NCBI RefSeq assembly: GCF_009857505.1
Contig: NZ_WWCP01000002.1
Span: 1-64,000 of the forward strand
Reading direction: 5' to 3'
Length of the DNA stretch: 64,000 nucleotides
Source: Duganella lactea
GTDB taxonomy: Bacteria > Pseudomonadota > Gammaproteobacteria > Burkholderiales > Burkholderiaceae_D
This document shows positions 17,859 to 27,884 of the stretch, piece after piece (position 1 is the stretch's first letter; each line of letters starts with the position of its first letter). The notes under the pieces are model-generated. The model was not told where the DNA came from and did not search any database. It saw only the letters and a list, made by a program, of their open reading frames with translations. Both the position numbers and the translations under genes were made by a program.

Positions 17859-20800
17859 TCGCGAAACTGATTCGCTGGTCGATCAGCAAACGCTTGCTGG
17901 TCCTGCTGGCCTCGGTGTTGATCGCCGGGTGGGGCGTCTGGTCGCTGGCGCGCACGCCGCTCGACGCGATCCCGGACCTGTCCGACGTGCAGGTCATCAT
18001 CCGCACCACCTATCCGGGCCAGGCGCCACAGATCGTCGAAAATCAAGTGACCTATCCGCTGACCACCACCATGCTGTCGGTGCCCGGTGCGAAGACGGTG
18101 CGCGGCTATTCCTTCTTCGGCGACTCCTTCGTCTATATCCTGTTCGACGACGGCACCGATCCCTACTGGGCCAGGTCACGTGTGCTCGAATACCTGAATC
18201 AGGTGCAAGCGCGCCTGCCTGCGCAGGCTAAGACGGCGCTCGGCCCGGACGCAACCGGCGTCGGCTGGATCTACGAGTACGCGCTGGTCGATCGCAGTGG
18301 CAGACTTGACCTTTCGCAGCTACGCGCCTTGCACGACTGGTTCCTGAAGTTTGAGCTGAAGGCGGTGCCGAATGTCTCCGAGGTGGCCAGCGTGGGGGGG
18401 ATGGTACGTCAGTACCAGATCGTGCTGGATCCCGACAAGCTGCGCGCCTATTCCATCCCCCATGGCAAGGTGATCGAGGCCGTGCAACGCGCCAACCAGG
18501 AAAGCGGCGGCGCGGTGCTGGAGCTGGGCGAAGCCGAATACATGGTTCGCGCGTCCGGCTACCTGCAGTCGCTGGACGACTTCCGGCAGATTCCGCTGAT
18601 GACCACGGATGCTGGCGTGTCGGTGCGACTGGGCGATGTCGCTCGCGTGGCATTGGGGCCGGAGATGCGACGCGGTATCGCCGAACTGAACGGTGAAGGT
18701 GAAGTGGCCGGCGGCGTGATTGTCATGCGCTCCGGGAAGAACGCGCTGGACACCATCAATGCCGTCAAGGCCAAGCTGGACAAGTTGAAATCGGGCCTGC
18801 CCGCTGGTGTTGAAATCGTCCCCGTGTACGACCGTTCCAACCTGATCAAACGCGCGGTCGAGCATCTGGAGCACAAGCTGATCGAGGAATTCATCGTCGT
18901 CGCGGTGGTCTGTGCGATCTTCCTGTTCCATCTCCGCTCGGCGCTGGTGGCAATCGTATCGCTGCCATTGGGGATACTGATCGCCTACATCGTGCTGTCC
19001 TACCAGGGGGTGAATGCCAACATCATGTCATTGGGCGGCATCGCCATCGCCATCGGCGCCATGGTCGACGCGGCAGTCGTGATGATTGAGAACGCCCACC
19101 GGCATATCGAGGCTTGGCATCACGCCTATCCTGGCCGGAAGCTGGCCGGGGAGGCCCGGTGGACGGTGATTGGCGACGCGGCGGCCGAAGTCGGCCCGGC
19201 GTTGTTCTTTTCGCTGCTCATCATCGTGCTCTCCTTCATCCCGGTGTTCACGCTGGAGGCGCAGGAGGGACGCCTGTTCGCGCCGCTGGTATTTACCAAG
19301 ACCTACGCGATGGCGGCGGCGGCCGGCTTGGCAGTGACGCTGATTCCCGTGTTAATGGGCTACCTAATCAGGGGGAACATACCAGCCGAACAGAAAAATC
19401 CGCTGAACCGATGGCTGATCGCGCTTTATAGGCCGCTGCTGGAAATCGTGCTTCGCCATCCCAAAACCACGCTGGTGGCGGCGGCACTGGTCGCGCTGGC
19501 GACGCTATGGCCGATGTCGCGCCTGGGCGGTGAGTTCATGCCGCCGCTGGATGAGGGGGACCTGCTGTACATGCCCTCGGCGTTGCCGGGCATCGGCGCC
19601 GGCAAGGTCGCGCAGCTGCTGCAGCAGTCCGACCGCCTGATCAAGACGGTGCCCGAGGTCCAAACCGTGTTCGGCAAGGCCGGCCGCGCTGAATCCGCTA
19701 CCGATCCAGCGCCGTTAGAGATGTTCGAGACGACAATCCAGCTCAAGCCGCGCGAACAATGGCGGCCCGGCATGACCACCGACCAGCTGGTCCAAGAACT
19801 GGACCGCATCGTCAAGCTGCCTGGGCTGTCCAATATCTGGGTGCCGCCGATCCGCAACCGGATCGACATGCTGGCCACCGGGATTAAGAGCCCGGTTGGC
19901 ATCAAGGTGGCCGGCACGAGCCTGCAGCAAATCGACCGCATCACCGGGGCAATTGAGCGGGTTGTCAAGCGTGTACCCGGCGTGTCGTCGGCCCTGGCCG
20001 AACGCCTCAACGGCGGGCGCTACGTCGAGATTCATATCGACCGCGACGCAGCGGCGCGCTATGGCTTGAATATCGCCGACGTGCAAAGTATCGTGTCGAG
20101 CGCCATCGGTGGCGACAACATCGGCGCAACGGTCGAGGGCCTGCAACGCTTTCCGATCAATGTGCGTTATCCGCGCGAGGTGCGCGACTCGGTAGAGAAA
20201 CTGCGCGAGCTGCCGGTGTTGACCGAGCGCGGCGCGCAGATTCGGCTTGGCGATGTGGCCACGATCCGGATTGATGACGGTCCGCCCATGATCAAGAGCG
20301 AAAATGCGCGCTTGTCCGGCTGGGTGTACGTCGATATCCGGGGCCGGGATCTCAGCTCCGCAGTGCGTGAGATGCAGCAACTTGTCGCCAAGGACGTCGC
20401 GCTTCCGGCCGGCTACTCGGTGTCCTGGTCCGGGCAATTCGAATACCTGGAGCGCGCGACCGCCAAGCTCAAAGTTGTCGTGCCCATGACGTTGGTGATC
20501 ATCTTCGTGCTGTTATATCTGACCTTCACGCGGATCGACGAAGCGTCGCTGATCATGGCGACGCTGCCGTTCGCGCTGGCGGGCGGCATCTGGCTGCTCT
20601 GGGCACTGGGACATAATCTGTCGGTCGCAAGCGGCGTTGGATTCATCGCCTTAGCGGGTGTGTCGGCCGAATTCGGTGTGATCATGCTGATGTATCTGAA
20701 ACAGGCCTGGGAAGCGCGCCTGATGCAGGGCGCAGCCGGCGAAGCTGACCTGCTTGACGCCATACGCGAAGGCGCCGTGTTGCGTGTGCGGCCGAAGGCC

Positions 20801-20989
20801 ATGACGGTCGCCGTGATCATCGCCGGCCTGTTGCCGGTCATGATCGGATCCGGAACGGGCTCCGAGCTCATGCAGCGTATCGCGGCGCCGATGGTGGGCG
20901 GCATGATCACCGCGCCGCTACTGTCGATGTTCGTCGTGCCGGCGCTCTACCTGCTGTTACGGCGCAGGTCAATCCGCGCTAGTCGCTAA
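17855..20989 (+). CDS. cusA: Heavy-metal RND pump CusA
   Basis: Inner-membrane proton-driven RND transporter of 1044 aa, full length for the family. N-terminal helix after [20 protein letters not shown], porter domains, TM4 with [20 protein letters not shown], and a second half with [19 protein letters not shown] and the C-terminal TM block ending [11 protein letters not shown]. The HME subfamily (CusA/SilA/CzcA) is clear; Cu(I)/Ag(I) is favoured by the CusF domain on its adaptor. It starts by ATGA overlap with cusB. Its last 11 bases overlap the tail of the convergent carbonic anhydrase remnant. Confidence 0.95.
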   Translation: MIAKLIRWSISKRLLVLLASVLIAGWGVWSLARTPLDAIPDLSDVQVIIRTTYPGQAPQIVENQVTYPLTTTMLSVPGAKTVRGYSFFGDSFVYILFDDGTDPYWARSRVLEYLNQVQARLPAQAKTALGPDATGVGWIYEYALVDRSGRLDLSQLRALHDWFLKFELKAVPNVSEVASVGGMVRQYQIVLDPDKLRAYSIPHGKVIEAVQRANQESGGAVLELGEAEYMVRASGYLQSLDDFRQIPLMTTDAGVSVRLGDVARVALGPEMRRGIAELNGEGEVAGGVIVMRSGKNALDTINAVKAKLDKLKSGLPAGVEIVPVYDRSNLIKRAVEHLEHKLIEEFIVVAVVCAIFLFHLRSALVAIVSLPLGILIAYIVLSYQGVNANIMSLGGIAIAIGAMVDAAVVMIENAHRHIEAWHHAYPGRKLAGEARWTVIGDAAAEVGPALFFSLLIIVLSFIPVFTLEAQEGRLFAPLVFTKTYAMAAAAGLAVTLIPVLMGYLIRGNIPAEQKNPLNRWLIALYRPLLEIVLRHPKTTLVAAALVALATLWPMSRLGGEFMPPLDEGDLLYMPSALPGIGAGKVAQLLQQSDRLIKTVPEVQTVFGKAGRAESATDPAPLEMFETTIQLKPREQWRPGMTTDQLVQELDRIVKLPGLSNIWVPPIRNRIDMLATGIKSPVGIKVAGTSLQQIDRITGAIERVVKRVPGVSSALAERLNGGRYVEIHIDRDAAARYGLNIADVQSIVSSAIGGDNIGATVEGLQRFPINVRYPREVRDSVEKLRELPVLTERGAQIRLGDVATIRIDDGPPMIKSENARLSGWVYVDIRGRDLSSAVREMQQLVAKDVALPAGYSVSWSGQFEYLERATAKLKVVVPMTLVIIFVLLYLTFTRIDEASLIMATLPFALAGGIWLLWALGHNLSVASGVGFIALAGVSAEFGVIMLMYLKQAWEARLMQGAAGEADLLDAIREGAVLRVRPKAMTVAVIIAGLLPVMIGSGTGSELMQRIAAPMVGGMITAPLLSMFVVPALYLLLRRRSIRASR

Positions 20990-21657
20990 CCTCGACAACC
21001 CGGCTGTTGAGCGGCTGGATTGGGCGCGCATTCATTGTATAAAGCTTGCGAAACGCGGACAGCTGTTGCTTAGAAATCTCGGCGGTTTGCTTCAGTACCT
21101 GCCACCGGACGCCATCGCTGCATGGCGGTGTCGTCAAGGAGCCCATAAATTTAAAATAGCTGTGATCGGCCGGCAATAACTCCCCAGGATTCATATTCGC
21201 CAATGCGAGAAGTTTGCCTTCGGTGGGCAGCGCGGTGAACATTGGCGCCAACGCTTGATTCCTGCGTCCCTCCTTGAACAGCAGCGCGACGACCGACAGC
21301 TTGCCATCGAAGCCCTTGTGAACGAAGTGCGCCACCAGCGGGTAACGCACGCCGTTGACCGATTCTTCGCTGGGGGTGTGGAAGTGGAACTGCAGCAAAT
21401 GGCCGACATCCTCGCCGACTTTCAGTCGTGTTCCCGGCCGCAGGATTGACTTGCACCGTGTGGCCATTGTTGATCACCTCAGCAGTCCCGGCGGCGTAGC
21501 TAAATTCCAGCGCAGCTAGTGGCGCCTTCTTTGCCGCACGCACGTCGATGTTAATCGGCGATTGTTCCTGACTCAGCCGGCAGGCCGCGTTGGCTTTATC
21601 GAGATCCGCCCCATGGCCAAACGCCGCAGTGTTTGCCTGGCAGGCGCGCTGATATGA
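20979..21657 (-). pseudogene. Alpha-carbonic anhydrase, frameshifted and 5'-truncated
   Basis: Two reading frames together give an alpha-CA. The upstream frame has DLDKANAACRLSQEQSPINI, then VINNGHTVQVNPAAGNT. The downstream frame has LKVGEDVGHLLQFHFHTPSE with the zinc histidines in FHFHTP, then AHFVH and TTPPCSDGVRW to a normal end. They join at about 21426-21429, where one extra base (ACGACTG for an expected ACGCTG) shifts the frame. Upstream the frame closes at TGA 21658-21660 with no start codon and no signal peptide. Normally a periplasmic CO2 hydratase; here inactive unless the sequence is in error. Confidence 0.85.
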
Positions 21658-21857
21658 TCAATATGCGCGTTAAATACCAAATTCATCAAATATGATATTT
21701 CCGTGCGGCAATTCACTATAACAAAAAACGTGAATTCAGTTTCAAAATTATGTGATGCTGAACGATCTGGGGTCTTGGATGTCGCTTAATAGAGACGGCA
21801 GAGACGGTAGAGCGCACCTACACGTGGGATAGGACATCGCGCTGCGAAAGCGTTGGC

Positions 21858-22256
21858 TCATCGATTCGACAGGCCCAAAAGGCGCCGCGCTGTAAGCGCC
21901 CTCTCAAGCCGCTTTGGCAGCGCTTCAATGTTGATCGGTTTGGTCAAATAATCGTCAAAGCCGGCAGCAGCGCCGCGCGCCACATCCCCCGGCATTGCAA
22001 ATGCGGTGACCGCGATAATCGGCATTGAATGGAATTCGGCATTCGCACGCAACTTTCGTAGTATCGTGTACCCATCAATATCGGGGAGTTCCACGTCGAC
22101 CAGCAGCAGGGCCGGACGGTGCCGCTCGACCTCCTGCAAGCCCAAAATGCCGTTGGGCGCCCCAATCACGCGATAACCCAGACTACCGAGTAATACCAGC
22201 AGCAGATCCAGATTGGCGGGCGCGTCGTCGATCACAACGATAGTTTCCCCGTTCAT
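21858..22256 (-). CDS. Single-domain response regulator (end of phosphorelay)
   Basis: CheY/DivK-like receiver of 132 aa from ATG 22256. Acidic pair D10-D11 (VVIDDAPAN), phospho-acceptor D54 (LLLVDVELPDIDG), switch threonine in VTAFA and lysine in LTKPIN. The start overlaps the stop of the receiver-kinase gene by 4 nt, so the two are translated together. It is the last of four signalling genes in the same orientation and likely the final receiver or an output by protein contact. No DNA-binding domain. Confidence 0.88.
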   Translation of the reverse strand: MNGETIVVIDDAPANLDLLLVLLGSLGYRVIGAPNGILGLQEVERHRPALLLVDVELPDIDGYTILRKLRANAEFHSMPIIAVTAFAMPGDVARGAAAGFDDYLTKPINIEALPKRLERALTARRLLGLSNR

Positions 22257-23440
22257 GGTGATCGACTTCCTGCGCCGTGCGCCAATGTCGGCGGTACCCA
22301 CTTCGGCAAGACGGCATAAAATACACTGCCCGTGCCGGGCGAACTACTCACGCCAACGTGGCCGCCTTGCGCTTCGACGAGTTTGCGAGTCAATGACAAC
22401 CCCAGGCCACTGCCTTGGCATGACGACTGCGCGTTATTGCCAACCTGCCGGAATTCCTGGAACAACAGCGGCAACTCCTCGCTACCGATCCCGACGCCGC
22501 TGTCGTGCACCTCCAGCCTGATGTGGTCGGGACCGTCGACGCGGGTGTGGATCGATGCGTAGCCGCCGGCCGGCGTGAACTTGATCGCGTTGGACAGGAA
22601 GTTGTACAGAATTTGCTTGAAGCGCAGTACATCGATATAGAATTCATCCAATGTATCGTCGCGCACAACGGTGACCGAGATCGATTTCTCCCGCATCAAC
22701 GTTCCGCAAATGTCTACCACCTCAGCGACCAGCGCCGAAATGCTAGCACGTTCATACCTGAACTCCATCTTGCCGGACTCGATCTTGGCCATGTCGAGGA
22801 TGTCGTTGATGAGGTTCAACAGGTGCTTGCCGCTGGTGCAGATGTGCTCAACGCACTTTTGATAATCACGTGAATGGGGCATGACTATGCCCGTGCGCAG
22901 CATCTCGCCAAACCCGATCACCGCGTTAAGTGGTGTGCGCAACTCATGCGACATGCTGGCGATGAACTGGCTCTTGGCGCGGTTCACTTCTTGCATCTGA
23001 GCATTTTCCCTCTGCAGTTGCTCGCTACGCGCCATCTGCACGGCGGCGTCGCGCCGGGCGATCGCGTAGTCGATTGCCCGCCGCACGTTATCGGACAGCA
23101 CCCGGTCCTTGCAGAGATAGTCCTGGGCACCGGCCGCAATGCATGCCATAGCCATCTGTTCGTCATTACCTGTGAGCACCACGATCGGTAAGTCACGATG
23201 GTGCAAGCGCACCTGCTCAACACAAACAACGCCCTTGCCGTCAGGAAGCCCTAAATCGAGCAGCACGACATCGAGCGCCAGACGATTAAGCAGGCCCAGC
23301 GCCTGTCCCAAACTGGTCGCGTAGACCAACTCGACGGTACTGCCTGCACTGAACGTCAACGTTTCCTCAATCAGCGCGGCATCGGCGGGATTGTCTTCTA
23401 CGACCAGCACCTTCAGCGGCGCATCAAGCTCATTGCTCAT
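22253..23440 (-). CDS. Receiver-histidine kinase hybrid
   Basis: Cytosolic protein of 395 aa: N-terminal receiver (D62 in [13 protein letters not shown]), linker coiled coil about 125-155, HisKA with H165 in [13 protein letters not shown], then an HATPase_c domain with NAIKFTP, DSGVGIG and GSGLGLSL. A receiver in front of a kinase, without sensory domain, indicates that kinase activity is set by upstream phosphorylation. Start 23440 overlaps the previous gene's end by 4 nt; the open frame continues upstream to 23530 but lies inside that gene. Confidence 0.9.
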   Translation of the reverse strand: MSNELDAPLKVLVVEDNPADAALIEETLTFSAGSTVELVYATSLGQALGLLNRLALDVVLLDLGLPDGKGVVCVEQVRLHHRDLPIVVLTGNDEQMAMACIAAGAQDYLCKDRVLSDNVRRAIDYAIARRDAAVQMARSEQLQRENAQMQEVNRAKSQFIASMSHELRTPLNAVIGFGEMLRTGIVMPHSRDYQKCVEHICTSGKHLLNLINDILDMAKIESGKMEFRYERASISALVAEVVDICGTLMREKSISVTVVRDDTLDEFYIDVLRFKQILYNFLSNAIKFTPAGGYASIHTRVDGPDHIRLEVHDSGVGIGSEELPLLFQEFRQVGNNAQSSCQGSGLGLSLTRKLVEAQGGHVGVSSSPGTGSVFYAVLPKWVPPTLAHGAGSRSP

Positions 23441-23862
23441 GGCAGTTTCACCAAGGTGAACCAAAAATTCTCCACCGAACGCACTATCGACTGGAAAGCT
23501 TCCAAGCCAACCGGTTTGGTCAGATAGCAATTGGCGCCGACATCATAGCTCTTCACAATATCGAGCTCGGCGTCCGAGGACGTCAGAACAACGACCGGGA
23601 TCGCACGCAACTCGGCCTGCTGTTTGATCTCGGCTAACACCTCCCTGCCACTGATCTTCGGAAGATTCAGGTCGAGGAATATCAGATCGGGCAACGCATA
23701 ATCGGCATACGGTGGCTCGCGACGGAGCATTTGCAATGCCTGCTGACCATCGATCGCCACCGTGATGTCGATGCGGACCTTGCTCGCTTCTAGCGTATCC
23801 CGTGTCAACTCGACATCACCGGGATTGTCTTCCACCAACAAGGCGCGAAATAGACGTCTCAT
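23437..23862 (-). CDS. Rcp1-like response regulator
   Basis: Receiver of 141 aa of the Rcp/cyanobacterial-phytochrome-partner type: [11 protein letters not shown] at the N-terminus, phospho-acceptor D64 in [15 protein letters not shown] at the switch position and K in YLTKPVG. ATG 23862 directly follows a strong GGGGGAGGTA site. Rcp-type receivers are usual partners of PAS/phytochrome kinases with a SHDLQEPLR phospho-acceptor box, exactly what lies 16 nt upstream. It probably takes phosphate from that kinase. Confidence 0.9.
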   Translation of the reverse strand: MRRLFRALLVEDNPGDVELTRDTLEASKVRIDITVAIDGQQALQMLRREPPYADYALPDLIFLDLNLPKISGREVLAEIKQQAELRAIPVVVLTSSDAELDIVKSYDVGANCYLTKPVGLEAFQSIVRSVENFWFTLVKLP

Positions 23863-23878
23863 TACCTCCCCCTTCGGA

Positions 23879-25351
23879 TCAGGCACGCAAAGTAAAATGG
23901 AAGGTAGCGCCGGCGCCCAGCGCCGAGTCGACCCAGATACGACCGCCGTGGCGCTCGACAATACGCTTGGCAATGGCCAGGCCGATGCCACTGCCCTCAT
24001 AGCGTCCGAGTTCGTGCAGCCGCTGGAACATCTGGAAGACCTTGTCTGCAAACGCCGTGTCCAGGCCTATGCCGTTGTCGCTCACTGAAAACTGCCAACT
24101 CGTTTCATCGATCGGCTGGGCCTCGATACGCAGATGCAAAGGTGTCTCTGAACGAAATTTGATCGCGTTACCGATCAGGTTCTGAAATAGCTGCCGCATC
24201 TGCCCTTCATCCACCGTCAGTGACGGCAGAACCCCCACATCGACGCGTGCGTCGCAATGCTGCAGTGGCGCCTCCAGTAGGTGCAGGACGCCTTCGACGA
24301 CTTTTTGCATCGCAGTCCGCACCTTGGGCTTGCCTTGGCTGCCCACGCGCGAATATTGTAGTAAGTCAGCGACCAAGCGTTGCATGCGCTTGGCGCCATC
24401 ATTGGCAAAATGCAAATACTTATCTGCCTTGGCATCCAACTGTCCTTGATAGCGCTGGGAGAGCAATTCCGTGAAGTTGGCCACCATTCGCAAAGGTTCC
24501 TGGAGATCGTGCGAAGCGACGTAGGCGAATTGCTCTAAGTCGGCATTGCTGCGCCGGAGATCGTTTTCTACGCGCTTACGTTCGCTGATGTCGATGATGC
24601 AGGCCAACGTGGCGCCACCGTCCAGGCCCTCGATAGGATTCAAGCCAATTTCAACCGGTATTTCGACGCCATCGCTGCGCCGCGCGAATAATGCCCGCTC
24701 GGCGCCCATCGGACGCGTCGATGGGGAGCGATGGAAACCGGCGACCATCGCTGGGTGCTGTGCTCGATAGCGCTCGGGTAACAGGATCTCAAGCGGTTTA
24801 CCGATGAGATCTTGGCGGTCATAGCCAAACACCTCTTCGGCCTTGCGGTTGATAAAAGTGATGTTACGCTGTTGGTCGATGACCAGCATGGCATTGGGCG
24901 ACGATTCGACGATGTGGCGAAAGCGCTGTTCAGCCTGGCGTATCCTGCTAATGTCAATGACACTCGCCAACACCAGCTGACCTTCGGCGGCATCGATCGG
25001 GGTGAGCCCGATTTCAAGGGGAAATTCCGTGCCGTCGCTACGGCGTCCATTCAACTCCCGCCCCACTCCCATCGGCCGGGCGCTGGGGTTCGACAGGAAA
25101 GCCTGTCGTAGCGCGGGATGCGCCGCGCGCAGCCGTTCCGGTATCAGTATTTCCACCTTAGCGCCGAGTAACTGGCGGCGCGGGTAGCCAAACAAGACCT
25201 CCGCGGCGGCATTAATAAGCAGTATCTCGCCCTGCTGATTAAGTAACAATAACGCACTCGGCGAACACTCAACCAAATGTCGGAAGAGGCCACTATTGCT
25301 GTCCACCGCATGCACCTCGGGCGACAATGGTGCCGCGAAGGAGTTGCTCAT
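23879..25351 (-). CDS. PAS-PAS sensor histidine kinase
   Basis: Kinase of 490 aa with two tandem PAS domains (about 22-135 and 145-258), clearly duplicated: both contain a FGYxRxxLxGxxxEIL(I/L)PER pattern and a RPMG segment. The phytochrome-type phospho-acceptor box is [11 protein letters not shown] with H281, followed by HATPase_c ([22 protein letters not shown]). No transmembrane segment, so it senses a cytosolic cue such as light, redox or oxygen; the ligand is unknown. GGAG lies 8 nt upstream of ATG 25351. First gene of the four-gene phosphorelay operon. Confidence 0.92.
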   Translation of the reverse strand: MSNSFAAPLSPEVHAVDSNSGLFRHLVECSPSALLLLNQQGEILLINAAAEVLFGYPRRQLLGAKVEILIPERLRAAHPALRQAFLSNPSARPMGVGRELNGRRSDGTEFPLEIGLTPIDAAEGQLVLASVIDISRIRQAEQRFRHIVESSPNAMLVIDQQRNITFINRKAEEVFGYDRQDLIGKPLEILLPERYRAQHPAMVAGFHRSPSTRPMGAERALFARRSDGVEIPVEIGLNPIEGLDGGATLACIIDISERKRVENDLRRSNADLEQFAYVASHDLQEPLRMVANFTELLSQRYQGQLDAKADKYLHFANDGAKRMQRLVADLLQYSRVGSQGKPKVRTAMQKVVEGVLHLLEAPLQHCDARVDVGVLPSLTVDEGQMRQLFQNLIGNAIKFRSETPLHLRIEAQPIDETSWQFSVSDNGIGLDTAFADKVFQMFQRLHELGRYEGSGIGLAIAKRIVERHGGRIWVDSALGAGATFHFTLRA

Positions 25352-25663
25352 GAATGTCGCTCCATCAATTTAGGTGGAAAACACACTCATGGTCTACTTC
25401 GTATGGCATGAGTTACCAGAACAGAGAGGTTGCAGTCGAAGCGCCGCGCTCCGACCATGTTGCCACATCAGCGTGGCTGCCGGCAATCAGTATCCCTCTT
25501 CGGCCGATAAGGTTGTGGCTTTATTGATAATCTACGGCTAACGGTTTCAACCGTCCGAAGTGCCAGCGCTGCCGTACAGCACCGTACTACTCTTTGGCAT
25601 AGCCCTTGATCTCCTGTTTTTTTTTTGGCGTGGTGCGCATCGGCGAAGGGTGTCGATCATTCG
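25352..25663. other. Intergenic region, no gene seen
   Basis: About 310 bases between the phosphorelay start and the end of the outer-membrane operon, both on the minus strand. It should hold the promoter of the PAS kinase and the 3' end of the operon. A run of ten T at 25617-25626 is present but no hairpin precedes it on the plus strand, so it is not a terminator. Nothing else recognised. Confidence 0.5.
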
Positions 25664-26344
25664 CTATTCCAGCAACGCTGTGATGGCCAGCGGCGTGCCG
25701 CTGGTGATCACTTGCCCGACCTCCGGCAACGCAGCGAAGCGATAGCCGATCACGCGGAAGTTTTGCACCGCGTCGCCGCTGAAGGCCGGGCCCTCCTTGG
25801 GTGCAAGAGCCATCAACGCGCCATCGGCCGCTTGAAACCGTACCTGCACCGCTTCGCCGCGCCTATAAATAAACTGGACGCCGGCGCAGCTCTTGCCTTG
25901 GTCTTCGCCGGCATAGCGCAGATAGGCCAGCAGTTGATCACACGCGGTGCGCAAATCAGCTGAGGAATAAATGCCATCAGGCCGCGTGACGATGGACACC
26001 CAGGGCCCGGCGCTGAACTGCCCTGCTTTGCGGCTGACCACCAGTTCCGCATTGTCGTCGTAGGCCGCTCTGGAAAACGGGAAGGTGGCGCGGCCGAGCG
26101 CATCGAGCGTCAGCGATGTTTGCGTGGTTTTAGTGGTCAACGTTAGCCGCACGCCGTCCAGCGTAACGTTCTTGTCGCGCGGACGAAGACGATAGTGGTT
26201 TTGCAAAAACTGTTTGGGCTTGCCGTACTTTTCAAACCAGATCATCTGACGGTAAGCATCGCGATAGGCGATCCAGTCGCTGTCCTCCTGCGCCCAGGCG
26301 AAGGAAGACAGCAAGGTGAAACAGAGCAGGATCGCCGGGCGCAT
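25664..26344 (-). CDS. Exported protein of unknown function
   Basis: Protein of 226 aa with a clear signal peptide (MRPAILLCFTLLSSFAWAQ). The mature part is a soluble, beta-rich domain with RLRPRDKNVTLDGVRL, a VSIVTRPDGIYSSADLRTAC segment and one cysteine pair (C133, C153 approximately) that could form a disulfide. I recognise no family. It starts 2 nt after the stop of the MipA-like gene, so it belongs to the same operon and probably acts in the periplasm with the two barrel proteins. Confidence 0.65.
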   Translation of the reverse strand: MRPAILLCFTLLSSFAWAQEDSDWIAYRDAYRQMIWFEKYGKPKQFLQNHYRLRPRDKNVTLDGVRLTLTTKTTQTSLTLDALGRATFPFSRAAYDDNAELVVSRKAGQFSAGPWVSIVTRPDGIYSSADLRTACDQLLAYLRYAGEDQGKSCAGVQFIYRRGEAVQVRFQAADGALMALAPKEGPAFSGDAVQNFRVIGYRFAALPEVGQVITSGTPLAITALLE

Positions 26345-26346
26345 CG

Positions 26347-27105
26347 TCAGAACCGGTACGCCAGGCCGGTTGACCAGGTGGTAAAGGTGCGCCGGTCAAC
26401 GATAGGACTGTCCGCCGGCTGGCTGCCCAGGCGGGACGCGGTGACGCCACTGGTGAGCAGCCATTTGCTGCTCAGTGCCCAGTTCCAGTTGGCGCCAACC
26501 GACAGCGCCGCCATGCCGCCATCCGGACGATAATCGCGCACGCCCCCCCGGTCGCGGCGCACTTCATAGCGCTCGCGCATGACGGAATCGCTGGCCAGCG
26601 CCACGCTGGCGAACAATGACAAGGCGTGGTGCGGCGCAAGTCCGGTCCAGCTTTGCTGCACGCCCGCCTCGCCACGGAAGCCGTGCGCGCTGGTGTCGTA
26701 GACCATGCTGGTGCGCAGCCGCGCATCGTCACCGAGGTAATAGTTAAAGAAGCCGCCGGCGTCGGGCGAGCCGCTGATGGGGGGTGAGCCACGCAGGCGA
26801 CGACTGTCGTTCGGATCGCGTGAGTTGGTCGACATCAGCAACGGCCCATATTCCACGCCGGCCGTTTGTGACAGATGCAGCCCGGCGACACCACCGGACG
26901 AAACGAAGATGCCGTTACTCCATTCAACCTGTAACAATGGCCGCAGCAGTACCGGACGCGCTTCGCCGGCTTGCGCCGCATTGCCGGTCACAAGCCCTGC
27001 CCCCAGATACATATCGCGGCTACCGTCCGGCATCATTGGCGTATGGTCGTCGGCATATACTACGCCGCACAACGGCAGCAGCATCAGAGGGAGTAGCGGG
27101 TTCAT
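26347..27105 (-). CDS. MipA/OmpV family outer-membrane protein
   Basis: Protein of 252 aa with a signal peptide (MNPLLPLMLLPLCGVVYA) and a beta-barrel of the MipA/OmpV family: DMYLGAGLVTGNA, AGLHLSQTAGVEYGPLL, GGFFNYYLGDDARLRTSM and a C-terminal FTTWSTGLAYRF with terminal Phe. MipA relatives are scaffold or structural barrel proteins often controlled by envelope two-component systems. It lies 7 nt after the barrel gene before it and 2 nt before the unknown exported protein. Confidence 0.85.
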   Translation of the reverse strand: MNPLLPLMLLPLCGVVYADDHTPMMPDGSRDMYLGAGLVTGNAAQAGEARPVLLRPLLQVEWSNGIFVSSGGVAGLHLSQTAGVEYGPLLMSTNSRDPNDSRRLRGSPPISGSPDAGGFFNYYLGDDARLRTSMVYDTSAHGFRGEAGVQQSWTGLAPHHALSLFASVALASDSVMRERYEVRRDRGGVRDYRPDGGMAALSVGANWNWALSSKWLLTSGVTASRLGSQPADSPIVDRRTFTTWSTGLAYRF

Positions 27106-27112
27106 GTTGTCC

Positions 27113-27691
27113 TTAAAAACCGACCTTGACGCCGAGCGATAACTTGTCCATCGTCGCCTTCAGGCCTTGCTGTTTCAATTGATCCGTGTGCTCCAGCTCC
27201 AGTTGCAGCGCCACATCCTTGCCAACCATATAGGCGATGCCCACGCCCAGATACACGCCGGTCTTGTGCACCGTATCCCCCGCCGATTGCGACGTGTTGC
27301 CCAATGACGCCTTGAAGCGCCCTTGCCCCACCCCCAGCTTGCCGTACAACGACCAGTTGTCGTCCAACCGCCAGGTGGTGCGCACCGCCAGATAGCCCAT
27401 GCTGGTGCGGGTCTTGATCTGATAGCCCGGTTTCAGATCGAACACGCTATTGCCGCTCTGGTCGCGATAACCGCCTTCCAGCGCCCACGATGGCGACAAC
27501 ACGTAGCCCACGAATACGCCGGCGGAGAGCATGCGCTGATTGGCGCTGCGCTCCACGGAGGTGACGCCATCGCCATATTTAAGATGGCCTTTGCTGCCCT
27601 GGTTGATGTTCGCGCCCAGATAAAAATCTTCAGCATGCGCCAGCGAGCTTGCGGCAACGACGATCAGGGTGGGGCACAAAAATTTTTTCAT
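27113..27691 (-). CDS. Small outer-membrane beta-barrel protein (OmpA/OmpW-like porin family)
   Basis: Protein of 192 aa from ATG 27691 with a signal peptide (MKKFLCPTLIVVAASSLAHA). Eight-strand barrel pattern: DFYLGANINQGSKG, LSAGVFVGYVLSPSWALEGG, SLYGKLGVGQG, GVYLGVGIAYMVGKDVALQL and a terminal LSLGVKVGF. It is the first gene of a three-gene operon and is divergent from a two-component system, which probably regulates it. Upstream open-frame residues to 27856 run through the promoter region and are not coding. Confidence 0.8.
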   Translation of the reverse strand: MKKFLCPTLIVVAASSLAHAEDFYLGANINQGSKGHLKYGDGVTSVERSANQRMLSAGVFVGYVLSPSWALEGGYRDQSGNSVFDLKPGYQIKTRTSMGYLAVRTTWRLDDNWSLYGKLGVGQGRFKASLGNTSQSAGDTVHKTGVYLGVGIAYMVGKDVALQLELEHTDQLKQQGLKATMDKLSLGVKVGF

Positions 27692-27767
27692 GTCAGATTC
27701 CGGTTGAAGTAAGAGCCTCCATGGTAGGGAGCTTGCCGACCGTAATCCGCCGCGATCTGTCGCAGAA

Positions 27768-27826
27768 TTGTCCTCAATTTGTAAGGCGCATTTGTATAAA
27801 AAGTGTACGCAGTTGTACTGGATTGT
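27768..27826. promoter_or_regulatory. TTGT direct repeats, candidate response-regulator sites
   Basis: TTGT occurs at 27768, 27779, 27792, 27813 and 27823, with GTGT at 27803: six copies spaced 10-13 nt apart. OmpR-family regulators bind direct repeats at about one helical turn. The array lies between the porin operon and the RstAB-like genes and probably serves both promoters. Confidence 0.4.
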
Positions 27827-27884
27827 CGAACATGCCACTTTCTGCGCGTCCTCCACTACAATGGTGCTCCAAACAGGAGATGCG

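Noticed and set aside
25617..25626. Run of ten T as a terminator
   Set aside because: No GC-rich hairpin precedes it and no plus-strand gene ends nearby.
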